Notes under the pieces: generated by a model
Told to the model about the DNA's origin: nothing
The model's database searches: none
Seen by the model: the letters and a program-made list of their open reading frames with translations, nothing else
Shown: positions 1-5,355 of the stretch, piece by piece
Layout of the letters: every line of letters begins with the position of its first letter
Numbering within the stretch: position 1 is the first letter of the stretch
Assembly (NCBI GenBank): GCA_028718405.1
Contig: JAQULV010000047.1
Location: 1-7,725 of the forward strand
Direction: 5' to 3'
From: Smithellaceae bacterium
Lineage (GTDB): Bacteria; Desulfobacterota; Syntrophia; Syntrophales; JAQULV01
DNA length: 7,725 nt
Made by a program: the position numbers and the translations under genes

Positions 1-31
1 CGTCGCCTCCGGAGTGAAGCGTCTTTCTCAT

Positions 32-69
32 AAAACAAAACCCCGCCTTTGCTGTCCCGTAAGGCGGGG
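32..69 (-). terminator. Intrinsic terminator of the H1-like gene pair
   Basis: A perfect 9-bp GC-rich stem (41-49 with 61-69, 11-nt loop) is followed on the minus strand by a T-rich run (TTTTGTTTTA, 40 down to 31). This is a textbook rho-independent terminator about 50 nt after the stop codon of the gene at 118-408. The plus-strand side lacks a comparable T run, so the direction is clear. Confidence 0.85.
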
Positions 70-90
70 CTTTGTAGATACGGTAATTCT

Positions 91-111
91 CATCCCTCGA
101 CAAGAGGGATG
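91..111 (-). other. Short 3'-UTR hairpin
   Basis: A perfect 8-bp inverted repeat (91-98 with 104-111, 5-nt loop) lies directly after the stop codon of the minus-strand gene and before its terminator. No T run follows it, so it is not itself a terminator. It may stabilise the 3' end of the mRNA. A weaker 6-bp hairpin (483-488 with 495-500) sits in the equivalent place after the upstream gene. Confidence 0.4.
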
Positions 112-117
112 CCTGTT

Positions 118-408
118 TTACTTTTTGGCCTTGGGGGCAGCCTTCTTCGCCGCTGGTTTCTTCGCCGCGGCTTTGGCCGGGGCAGCTTTCTTCACCGGCT
201 TGGCGATGGCTTTCTTCGCAACTGGCTTTGCCGATTTCACTGCAATCGCTTTCTTGGTTTTAACTTTTGCAGCAGCGGCTTTTCCTGTTGCCATCGGTGC
301 TCCGCAGCAAACGATATCGGCGGAGGCACATCCACATGCCTCGTCTACAACAACGACGAGACCACAGGCCGAACAACTTAGTACGTCACCTTTTTTTGCC
401 TTAGCCAT
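118..408 (-). CDS. Desulforedoxin-like metal knuckle fused to a histone-H1-like Lys/Ala-rich tail
   Basis: The product has 96 residues. Residues 7-40 resemble desulforedoxin: GDVLSCSACG, then a second pair in CCGAPM, giving C12-x2-C15 and C34-C35. Desulforedoxin binds one Fe through the same CxxC...CC pattern. Two extra cysteines (C25, C27) sit in a loop about 3 residues longer than in desulforedoxin. Residues 43-96 are almost only Lys, Ala, Pro and Val with KKAA/AKPA repeats, like the C-terminal tail of histone H1 or bacterial H1-like (AlgP/Hc1-type) proteins, and probably bind DNA or RNA. The last nine residues (KKAAPKAKK) are the same as in the neighbouring gene at 512-814. ATG at 408 is preceded by a strong AGGAGGG (416-422). 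An iron-binding, nucleic-acid-binding protein is inferred; the ligand and the role are not known to me. Confidence 0.75.
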   Translation of the reverse strand: MAKAKKGDVLSCSACGLVVVVDEACGCASADIVCCGAPMATGKAAAAKVKTKKAIAVKSAKPVAKKAIAKPVKKAAPAKAAAKKPAAKKAAPKAKK

Positions 409-415
409 TTATCTT

Positions 416-422
416 CCCTCCT
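416..422 (-). promoter_or_regulatory. Ribosome binding site of the 118-408 gene
   Basis: AGGAGGG on the minus strand ends 7 nt before the ATG at 408. The same AGGAGGG stands at 823-829 before the other H1-like gene. The intergenic stretch 415-511 has no convincing promoter, so co-transcription of the two genes is likely. Confidence 0.7.
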
Positions 423-511
423 GAAAAAGTTTTCCACCTTAGTCGCCCCGAAAGACGGCTCACAGAGTCTCCATGTTTTGTGTCCCTCAAACAGGAGGGA
501 AGCTCTATTTA

Positions 512-814
512 CTACTTCTTGGCTTTCGGCGCAGCTTTCTTCACCGCCGGCTTCTTTGCAACGGCCTTCTTGGCGACTGCCTTCTTCGCGGCCGGTTTCG
601 CAACGGCTTTCTTCGCGGCGGGCTTCGCAGCAGCCTTCGCCTTCACTGTCTTCACTGCGGGTTTCGCAACGGCTTTCTTCGCAGCGGGCTTTGCGACGGC
701 TTTCTTCGCAACAGCCTTCTTGGCAACGACCTTCTTCGCGGCGGGCTTCGCTGCCGCCTTCTTCACTACCTTCTTCACTACCTTCTTCGCTGCAACTTTC
801 TTAACGTCGTCCAT
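512..814 (-). CDS. Histone-H1-like Lys/Ala/Pro-rich basic protein
   Basis: The product has 100 residues, nearly all Lys, Ala, Val and Pro, with only two acidic residues (D2, D3). AKPAAKK occurs four times (about residues 22-28, 41-47, 63-69 and 72-78), with AVAKK spacers between. There is no globular domain and no cysteine. Such composition is known from the H1 C-terminal tail, chlamydial Hc1/Hc2 and Pseudomonas AlgP; these bind nucleic acid and compact DNA. The ATG at 814 follows AGGAGGG (823-829) at good spacing, and the stop is TAG at 512-514. It lies 103 nt upstream of the desulforedoxin-H1 gene and shares its last nine residues, which suggests duplication of the tail. The plus-strand ORFs here are antisense shadows caused by the biased composition. 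Confidence 0.75.
   Translation of the reverse strand: MDDVKKVAAKKVVKKVVKKAAAKPAAKKVVAKKAVAKKAVAKPAAKKAVAKPAVKTVKAKAAAKPAAKKAVAKPAAKKAVAKKAVAKKPAVKKAAPKAKK
595..751 (-). repeat. Imperfect tandem repeats encoding KPAAKKAVA units
   Basis: A 22-nt sequence is repeated exactly at 595-616 and 661-682, 66 nt apart. A 20-nt sequence is repeated at 609-628 and 732-751. All repeats stay in frame with the Lys/Ala coding pattern, so the number of units could change by slippage without breaking the frame. Confidence 0.7.
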
Positions 815-882
815 GTCTGTCTCCCTCCTGATAAAGTTATTATCTCTTGGTACGATAACACTGGCCTAACAACCACCTGACT

Positions 883-904
883 CACTTGTATATGAATGCA
901 AGTG
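883..904 (-). promoter_or_regulatory. Inverted repeat at the H1-like gene promoter (possible operator)
   Basis: CACTTGTAT (883-891) and ATGCAAGTG (896-904) form 9-bp arms with one mismatch around a 4-nt centre. The repeat covers a possible minus-strand promoter: TTGAAA (908-913) and TATACA (887-892), spacer 15. A dimeric repressor could bind here, but no regulator gene is present in the window. On the plus strand a T6 run follows the repeat, but no plus-strand gene ends here, so a terminator is unlikely. The promoter itself is only a moderate match. Confidence 0.4.
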
Positions 905-924
905 TTTTTTCAAGAAATATCGAA

Positions 925-951
925 CAATTTTTTTATTTTTTTTAAAAAAAG
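925..951. promoter_or_regulatory. A/T tracts upstream of the H1-like promoter
   Basis: Runs of T and A (T8, T8 and A7, broken by single bases) lie just upstream of the putative -35 of the minus-strand H1-like gene, between it and the glycosyltransferase stop codon at 960. The position suits an UP-element or a curved-DNA segment. No GC-rich stem precedes the T run, so I do not call it a terminator of the upstream operon; read-through into the H1-like genes is possible. Confidence 0.35.
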
Positions 952-959
952 AAAGTCCG

Positions 960-2018
960 CTAATGGGCGATATTCCTATAAAGCGAAAGGTAGCTATCCT
1001 TCTCGCTTTGCCAATTGAATTTTTCTTCGATCAAGCGACTCGCGCTTTCCCTTACCAGTTCTATGTTTCCTGCGTTTGCAATGTAGCCTGTGATCTTCCT
1101 ACGAAGATCATCGTTGTCGTTGAAGAGTATGCCAGTTCGTTTCGTGAGTATTGATGCGTTGCCTGGAATGTTTCTTCCGATAACAATTCTTCCGCAAGTC
1201 ATCGCTTCGAGAAGAGAGTTGCTTTCCGATTCAGCGAGCGACGTATTCAGCAGAACGTCTGCTTCCCGCAGCAGGCCGCAGACCTCATCGCGCGCGATCT
1301 CTCCTAGATAATGAATCCAGTCATTGCGCTTCATCTTGTCGCTCAGCAGATCGAACTCCCGCTGTTCCATGATCGGGCCGGCAATTAGTAAATACAAAGC
1401 GCCGTGCTTTTCCCTTACGAAGGAAAGGGCATCGATCGCGACGCCGATATTCTTGATCCTGCGGACAGAGCCCAGCATAAGAAAGACCGTGGCGTCGTCA
1501 TCGATAGCGAAACGTTTGCGATAGTCCGTCGCAACGCCGACCGGCAGCGACACGGATTGATGAATAACGGATATCTTCCCGCCGGGGATACCGTGTTGCA
1601 GAATTAATGCCTTCGCCTCTTCGTTGAATACAGTGATGGCCGCTGATTCGGAAAGCACGGCTTCCATCACTTTTTTCCTCTCGGGATCGTTCATGTCAAC
1701 ATTCAGATCCGTCCCCGTCATGGTCGTGATCATGGCAGCCGACACCTCGTGTTTGGCGCGGAGTCCCGATGGTCCCGATTTGAACGCATGGAAAGCGTGA
1801 ATGACATCCGGTGCGAAGCGACGCACCTCTTCAAGAAGTGTTTGCTCCGATGCCAACGAAAGATCGATGATGCGACACTCTATGCCCCCTTGCTGCAGCT
1901 GCCGGGAAATCCGCTCGACCGTGACGGCGTTGCCCGTCGGTTTCGGGAAAAAGGTGGGAGTAATTAGGAGACTTTTCATAGTCGGCAATTCGTCATCGCA
2001 GCTGCCGTCGTCTCTCAT
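960..2018 (-). CDS. GT4-type glycosyltransferase (GT-B fold)
   Basis: The reading frame has 352 codons. The N-terminal Rossmann half begins at KSLLITPTFFPKPTGN (from residue 15). The C-terminal half has the usual GT4 pattern: LGSVRRIKN (183-190), LIAGP (211-215), then an EX7E motif at E263-E271 in a stretch ending LLEAMTCG, which would bind the nucleotide-sugar donor. TGTDL (101-105) and IPGN (284-287) recall a GT4 branch that, as I remember it, includes selenosugar synthase SenB and animal GT1D1; this is from memory. Acceptor and donor are unknown. It is the last gene of the operon, 9 nt after the hydrolase stop. The start is uncertain: ATG 2018 adds 13 polar residues, while ATG 1979 matches the expected fold start; neither has a good RBS. 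No membrane segment is seen, so the enzyme is probably cytoplasmic. Confidence 0.85.
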   Translation of the reverse strand: MRDDGSCDDELPTMKSLLITPTFFPKPTGNAVTVERISRQLQQGGIECRIIDLSLASEQTLLEEVRRFAPDVIHAFHAFKSGPSGLRAKHEVSAAMITTMTGTDLNVDMNDPERKKVMEAVLSESAAITVFNEEAKALILQHGIPGGKISVIHQSVSLPVGVATDYRKRFAIDDDATVFLMLGSVRRIKNIGVAIDALSFVREKHGALYLLIAGPIMEQREFDLLSDKMKRNDWIHYLGEIARDEVCGLLREADVLLNTSLAESESNSLLEAMTCGRIVIGRNIPGNASILTKRTGILFNDNDDLRRKITGYIANAGNIELVRESASRLIEEKFNWQSEKDSYLSLYRNIAH

Positions 2019-2027
2019 CTTTTCGCG

Positions 2028-2903
2028 TTAAGAGAAATGGCGGGAATAATCTTCGATGATAGCTGCAATCTCTTGCGGCTTCTCCATGGGAATCAGGTGC
2101 CCCGCCTCCGCAACGAGGCGGTATTCAGCCCGCGGGAATAAAGACACCGCCTTCTTAAGATCTATATAGGAACGGTTCTCGCTTTCTTCACCCTCTAGGA
2201 TCAGAACGGGACAGGACACCTTGGGAAGCAGCGGCCAGGGATCATAGTGCATGCCGCCCATAAAGAGCGAAGCCTCTCGGCGCGGTGAACAGACAAGCTC
2301 AAGCCCCCCCGTCTCACCTGGCCTCATGCCAAAAGCGATATAGAGTCTCAACATCTCTTCGTCCCATTTTTGGAAGAGGGAGCGCGATCTTAGATATTCC
2401 ATCGCCGCGGCTTCATCGGACCAGTAATTAGTTCGCTTGATCGATTTCGAGGCAAGGGGGTGATACTCCACGCGCGGCTCAAGTTGATAGAGCTCCTGCG
2501 GCAGAAAGATGGGCTCGATGAGGATCAGTCCTCTCGCATCAAGACCGTAGGCGGCACACGCCATGGTGAGTACCGTCGCTCCCATGGAATGCCCGACCAG
2601 GAGCGGCTTCCGGAGACTCAGGTTCTCGCAGAGGTCGGCCATGTCCTTGGCCATTACCATCCAACTGAGACCGCCCTCCTCCGGCTCGGTCTCGCGGTGA
2701 TCACAGAAATAGGGAGCAACGATCTGATGGTTCGTCCGCAAGGTTCTTGCAATTGGATGCCAGAGCCACGGCAGAAATCCCGTAGCGTGGAGAAAGACGA
2801 TGGCACCGTCGGGGCCGTCGTAGAATAGATAACAGACATCCGCGTCGCCGATATTCTCCGTTCTTCTCTCTGGTCGTTCGGACGCGGGGATCTCGATCTT
2901 CAT
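2028..2903 (-). CDS. Alpha/beta hydrolase fold protein
   Basis: The product has 291 residues, a normal length for a single-domain alpha/beta hydrolase. The oxyanion strand is FLHATGF (37-43). The nucleophile elbow is GHSMGA, with Ser106. The catalytic His is H269 in EAGHLIP. The acid is probably Glu238 or Glu240 in LEGEESE, after the strand CPVLIL; Glu in place of Asp occurs in the family. A cap segment with several Tyr/Trp lies at about 135-225. No signal peptide is seen. The substrate cannot be told from sequence; esters, lactones or C-C bonds are all possible. The ATG directly follows the nitroreductase stop codon (TAGATG), so translation is probably coupled. A partial SD (GGTGAAG) lies inside the end of the upstream gene. 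Confidence 0.88.
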   Translation of the reverse strand: MKIEIPASERPERRTENIGDADVCYLFYDGPDGAIVFLHATGFLPWLWHPIARTLRTNHQIVAPYFCDHRETEPEEGGLSWMVMAKDMADLCENLSLRKPLLVGHSMGATVLTMACAAYGLDARGLILIEPIFLPQELYQLEPRVEYHPLASKSIKRTNYWSDEAAAMEYLRSRSLFQKWDEEMLRLYIAFGMRPGETGGLELVCSPRREASLFMGGMHYDPWPLLPKVSCPVLILEGEESENRSYIDLKKAVSLFPRAEYRLVAEAGHLIPMEKPQEIAAIIEDYSRHFS

Positions 2904-3569
2904 CTACTTCACCCAGGTAACAAATTCCGAAACGGCCGCCCTCTCTCTTTCGAAACGATTGATCGCGGCATCGGGATCAGGATAACCAAGAGCGACACCG
3001 ACAGCGATCGTGCGATCGGCAGGGATGGGAAGCAACTCTCGAAGGAGATCCGGATAGGTAATCGAGGCGGCCAGAGCGCAGGTGCCGAGTCCGCGGTCCT
3101 GGGCAAGCAAACAAATCGTCTGGACGATCAGTCCCGTATCCAGCATCGCGTAACCGACGGACAGGCTGCTGTCGAAGCAAAACAGGAGCAGACACGGGGC
3201 ACCGAACAATGAAAACATATCGGCCGTATAATCCATTCTCGCCTGTTTATCCTCGCGGGCGATCTGAAGCGAACCAAGGACGCTCTTGCCGACACCGACG
3301 TATCTCTTCTTCAGAGCTTCGGGCCAGTTCTGCGGCGTGGGAATCTCCGTGGTCGAGGGAGCAAGAGACGTAATCTTCGCGCGGTTGGCTTCCTTGAACT
3401 TCTTGAGCGTCTCTCCCGTGACAACGTAGATCTCCCACGACTGAGTATTTCCCCAGGAGGGAGACCAGCGCGCCTCCGTTATGATTTCACTGACGACGCT
3501 TTCAGGTACGGGGTCGGATTTGAAACTGCGGATGCTCCTTCTCTCCTTTACGGCAGTTTTGAGTTCCAT
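2904..3569 (-). CDS. Nitroreductase-family FMN oxidoreductase
   Basis: The product has 221 residues, typical for the family, which forms FMN-binding dimers that reduce nitro compounds, quinones or enones with NAD(P)H. RRSIRSF (10-16) is the FMN-phosphate binding start. WSPSWGNTQSW (35-45) is the conserved flavin-contact segment. The central helix TGLIVQTICLLAQDRGLGTC (145-164) and the GYPDPDA (195-201) ending are typical. The frame is open up to 4034, but the start at 3569 is chosen because GGGAGG (3578-3583) stands 8 nt before it, the fold begins there, and a strong promoter lies just upstream at 3630-3658. It is the first gene of the operon with the hydrolase and glycosyltransferase. The substrate is unknown. 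Confidence 0.9.
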   Translation of the reverse strand: MELKTAVKERRSIRSFKSDPVPESVVSEIITEARWSPSWGNTQSWEIYVVTGETLKKFKEANRAKITSLAPSTTEIPTPQNWPEALKKRYVGVGKSVLGSLQIAREDKQARMDYTADMFSLFGAPCLLLFCFDSSLSVGYAMLDTGLIVQTICLLAQDRGLGTCALAASITYPDLLRELLPIPADRTIAVGVALGYPDPDAAINRFERERAAVSEFVTWVK

Positions 3570-3577
3570 CTTGGTTA

Positions 3578-3583
3578 CCTCCC
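3578..3583 (-). promoter_or_regulatory. Ribosome binding site that sets the nitroreductase start
   Basis: GGGAGG on the minus strand, 8 nt upstream of the ATG at 3569. It rules out the far upstream in-frame starts, which would overlap the divergent glycerate kinase gene. Confidence 0.8.
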
Positions 3584-3629
3584 GATTCGTATTGGACCGA
3601 CAGTTATGACGACATGCGCGAACACCGGC

Positions 3630-3658
3630 AGTATAGAAGAAAGCGGTCGCTTTGTCAA
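3630..3658 (-). promoter_or_regulatory. Sigma-70 promoter of the nitroreductase operon
   Basis: On the minus strand TTGACA (3658-3653), a 17-nt spacer and TATACT (3635-3630) form a near-consensus promoter. Transcription would start near 3623, giving a leader of about 55 nt before the ATG at 3569. This suggests a strong, perhaps constitutive operon. Confidence 0.85.
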
Positions 3659-3689
3659 AAGATGACCGGGCCGGCGCGAAATAAAGCCC

Positions 3690-3718
3690 TTGCTTTTGGA
3701 TGGGCCCTGATCGATATT
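3690..3718 (+). promoter_or_regulatory. Putative promoter of the glycerate kinase gene
   Basis: TTGCTT (3690-3695), a 17-nt spacer and GATATT (3713-3718) lie 25 nt before the ATG at 3744. It is a fair sigma-70 match and stands back-to-back with the nitroreductase promoter, about 31 nt between the two -35 boxes. Confidence 0.5.
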
Positions 3719-3743
3719 TGAGGAACTTGACGGAGAGAAAAAG

Positions 3744-5054
3744 ATGGCACGAAGAGATCTGGCATTGAAAATCTTCTCCTCCGCGCTGGAAGCTGCAACA
3801 CCCGAGGCCTTTATCAATGACGCCGTGAGGTGCCGTGGCTTTCGCCTTGACATCGGTGACAAGAGCTACGATCTCCATCGCTATCGCGCCGTCCATATCC
3901 TGGGAAGCGGCAAGGCATCCCTGCGAATGGCCCGAGCTCTCCTGCCAACCCTCCCCGACAGGCTCTCCGGCGGGATCGTTATTTCCAACTACGACGGTTC
4001 GCTGGAAGGGATCGACGTGGTTGTCTCCGCACATCCCCTGCCCGACGAACGGAGTATGCGTGCCGCAGAAAGAATCATGGCCTATCTGCAGGGCTTAGGA
4101 GAAGATGATCTCTTCATCTACCTTCTGTCCGGAGGCAGTTCATCACTTTTGGAGATGCCGCTTCCGGGAATCACCATGCACGATCTCGACGTCGCCTTCG
4201 AGCTCATGCTGCGCGGCGGCCTCACGATCGGGCAGATGAACTGCGTCCGCAAGCACCTTTCCGCCGCGAAAGGCGGAAGACTTGCAAGAGCAACGAAGGC
4301 GCGGGGAATAATCCTGGTTATCTCCGATGTCATCGGAGACGACCTCGAGGTGATTGGGTCGGCTCCTTTCCATCACGACAGTTCCACCTACGGAGACGCA
4401 TATGAAATTCTGCAGAACGGCGACATCTGGCCGCAGATGCCCGTGGCTGTCAGAAACGTCATCACAAAAGGGAAGGAGGGAGAGATCGAGGAAACACCTA
4501 AGAAACCTTCTCCGCATATCGATCATTTTATCATCGGGAGCAATGCGATACTCCTCGAAAAGGCCAAGGAGACGGCCGAAGCGTCAGGCATTAAAGGTTA
4601 TGTCATTACTTCCACAATGAGCGGCGAAGCAAGAAAGACCGCCGAGGAAATTATCAGAATGGGAGAGCGGATCGTTGGCGGTCAAACGCAGTACATTCTC
4701 CCCGCCTGCTTGCTGTTTGGAGGGGAAACGACCGTCGACGTAAAGGGGACGGGCCAGGGGGGAAGAAATCAGGAGATGTGCCTGGCGGCTCTCAGACAAA
4801 TAAACGGTAATGACCGTTTTGTCTTTCTCTGTGCCGGCACCGACGGCATCGACGGCAACTCCGCCGCCGCAGGCGCGGTGGTAGATAGCGAAAGCCTCCG
4901 GAAGGCAGTCGAACTGGGGCTGAAACCCGATGAATACCTGGAGAGCAACGACTCCTATAATTTCTTCCGGCAGACGGACGATCTCATTGTCACCGGTCCC
5001 ACCGGGACGAACTTGATGGACGTCTGCCTGCTGCTGGTGGCACCACCGAGTTAA
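3744..5054 (+). CDS. Glycerate 2-kinase, MOFRL family (GckA/TtuD type)
   Basis: The product has 436 residues, full length for the family, and makes 2-phosphoglycerate from D-glycerate and ATP, linking glycerate from serine, glycolate or tartrate breakdown to glycolysis. Older annotations call the same family hydroxypyruvate reductase. The N-terminal DUF4147 domain includes GSGKAS with Lys57 (the family's active-site Lys), LLSGGSSSLLEMP (127-139), NCVRKHLSAAKGGRLA (166-181) and SDVIGDDLEVIGSAP (194-208). The C-terminal MOFRL domain has GGETTVDVKGTGQGGRNQE (326-344) and GTDGIDG (365-371), ending with TGPTGTNLMDV (417-427). ATG 3744 has GGAG (3732-3735) 8 nt upstream. The gene is monocistronic as seen and converges with the selenoprotein gene at its 3' end. 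Confidence 0.93.
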   Translation: MARRDLALKIFSSALEAATPEAFINDAVRCRGFRLDIGDKSYDLHRYRAVHILGSGKASLRMARALLPTLPDRLSGGIVISNYDGSLEGIDVVVSAHPLPDERSMRAAERIMAYLQGLGEDDLFIYLLSGGSSSLLEMPLPGITMHDLDVAFELMLRGGLTIGQMNCVRKHLSAAKGGRLARATKARGIILVISDVIGDDLEVIGSAPFHHDSSTYGDAYEILQNGDIWPQMPVAVRNVITKGKEGEIEETPKKPSPHIDHFIIGSNAILLEKAKETAEASGIKGYVITSTMSGEARKTAEEIIRMGERIVGGQTQYILPACLLFGGETTVDVKGTGQGGRNQEMCLAALRQINGNDRFVFLCAGTDGIDGNSAAAGAVVDSESLRKAVELGLKPDEYLESNDSYNFFRQTDDLIVTGPTGTNLMDVCLLLVAPPS

Positions 5055-5069
5055 AGCTTGGATTGTTTC

Positions 5070-5100
5070 GGGCGGCAAACTGCCGTCCTCAGACGCCTCA
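5070..5100 (-). promoter_or_regulatory. Putative SECIS element for the second UGA (C-terminal Sec)
   Basis: On the minus strand the UGA at 5100-5098 is followed by a hairpin: CGGCA (5085-5081), loop GUU, UGCCG (5077-5073), extended by two G-C pairs across one A.C mismatch (5088-5070). The loop starts 17 nt after the UGA and holds a G-U, as bacterial SECIS loops do. The hairpin lies past the true stop codon (5089-5091), in the 3' UTR. No T run follows, so it is not a good terminator. It is unusual that the element spans the stop codon. Confidence 0.6.
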
Positions 5101-5304
5101 ACTTCCGCCGAAACCCACCGTAACGTTCTTGCCCTCCACGATCACCGGCACCTGGCGCGATCCTTTGGAAAGCTTGAGCATCTCCTCTAACCTCGCCTTG
5201 TCGGAAGCGACGTTCCAGTAAACCGCCCGATCACCGAAGGCCGACCTGGCCTTTTCTGTGTAGGGTCAGCCTTCCTTTCCGTAGATGATGATCTTCTCTT
5301 CCAT
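5089..5304 (-). CDS. Glutaredoxin-like selenoprotein with two Sec residues (Uxx-star type)
   Basis: Translation from ATG 5304 gives 71 residues if two in-frame TGA codons are read as Sec. The start KIIIYGKEG leads to U13-P-Y-T, matching the glutaredoxin CPYC site with Sec replacing the first Cys. A helix, a YWNV strand, the cis-Pro loop QVPVIV (51-56) and NVTVGFGGS (60-68) follow in glutaredoxin order. The second TGA (5098-5100) makes Sec69, then G-V and a TGA stop (5089-5091), that is U-x-x-stop. This fits the NCBI family name Uxx-star glutaredoxin-like (seleno)protein as I recall it. GGGAGGAG (5314-5307) precedes the ATG, and a strong promoter lies further up. Both UGAs have SECIS-like hairpins. 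A thiol/selenol redox role in the cytoplasm is inferred; the partner is unknown. If the second TGA is a stop, the protein ends at residue 68. Standard gene calling misses this gene. Confidence 0.88.
5237..5268 (-). promoter_or_regulatory. Putative SECIS element for the first UGA (U-P-Y-T)
   Basis: After the UGA at 5268-5266 the minus strand has a perfect 6-bp stem AAGGCC (5253-5248) with GGCCUU (5242-5237) and loop AGGUC. The loop begins 18 nt after the UGA. The well-known E. coli fdhF SECIS has a very similar AGGUCU apical loop at nearly the same distance (from memory). SelB would bind this loop. The element lies within the coding frame, as in other bacteria. Confidence 0.75.
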
Positions 5305-5306
5305 AT

Positions 5307-5314
5307 CTCCTCCC
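5307..5314 (-). promoter_or_regulatory. Ribosome binding site of the selenoprotein gene
   Basis: GGGAGGAG on the minus strand, 2 nt before the ATG at 5304 (core GGAGG about 4 nt away). It is a strong SD with slightly short spacing, and it supports a real start for an ORF that otherwise stops after 12 codons. Confidence 0.75.
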
Positions 5315-5355
5315 TTATTTGCAAGCCGGCATTTCGTATATGTCGGATTCCGTGG

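Noticed and set aside
473..880. Several long plus-strand ORFs over the H1-like genes (also 14-424)
   Set aside because: They are antisense shadows of Lys/Ala codons (Phe/Ala/Leu/Arg-rich products), lack a good RBS, and the minus strand has strong RBSs and a terminator.
3570..4034. Upstream extension of the nitroreductase frame by 155 residues
   Set aside because: It crosses the near-perfect promoter at 3630-3658 and the divergent glycerate kinase gene, and the family begins at the ATG at 3569, which has a GGGAGG site.
4584..5078. Minus-strand ORF of 164 residues opposite the glycerate kinase
   Set aside because: It is fully antisense to a gene with clear conserved motifs; no RBS and no recognisable domain.
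5070..5088. Hairpin between convergent genes as a bidirectional terminator
   Set aside because: There is no T run on either side; the distance and GU loop fit a SECIS better. A minor role in mRNA ends is still possible.
5098..5100. This TGA as the normal stop of the selenoprotein gene
   Set aside because: Possible, but U-G-V-stop plus the hairpin fits the Uxx-star ending as recalled. I kept the longer form and gave the 68-residue alternative in the entry.
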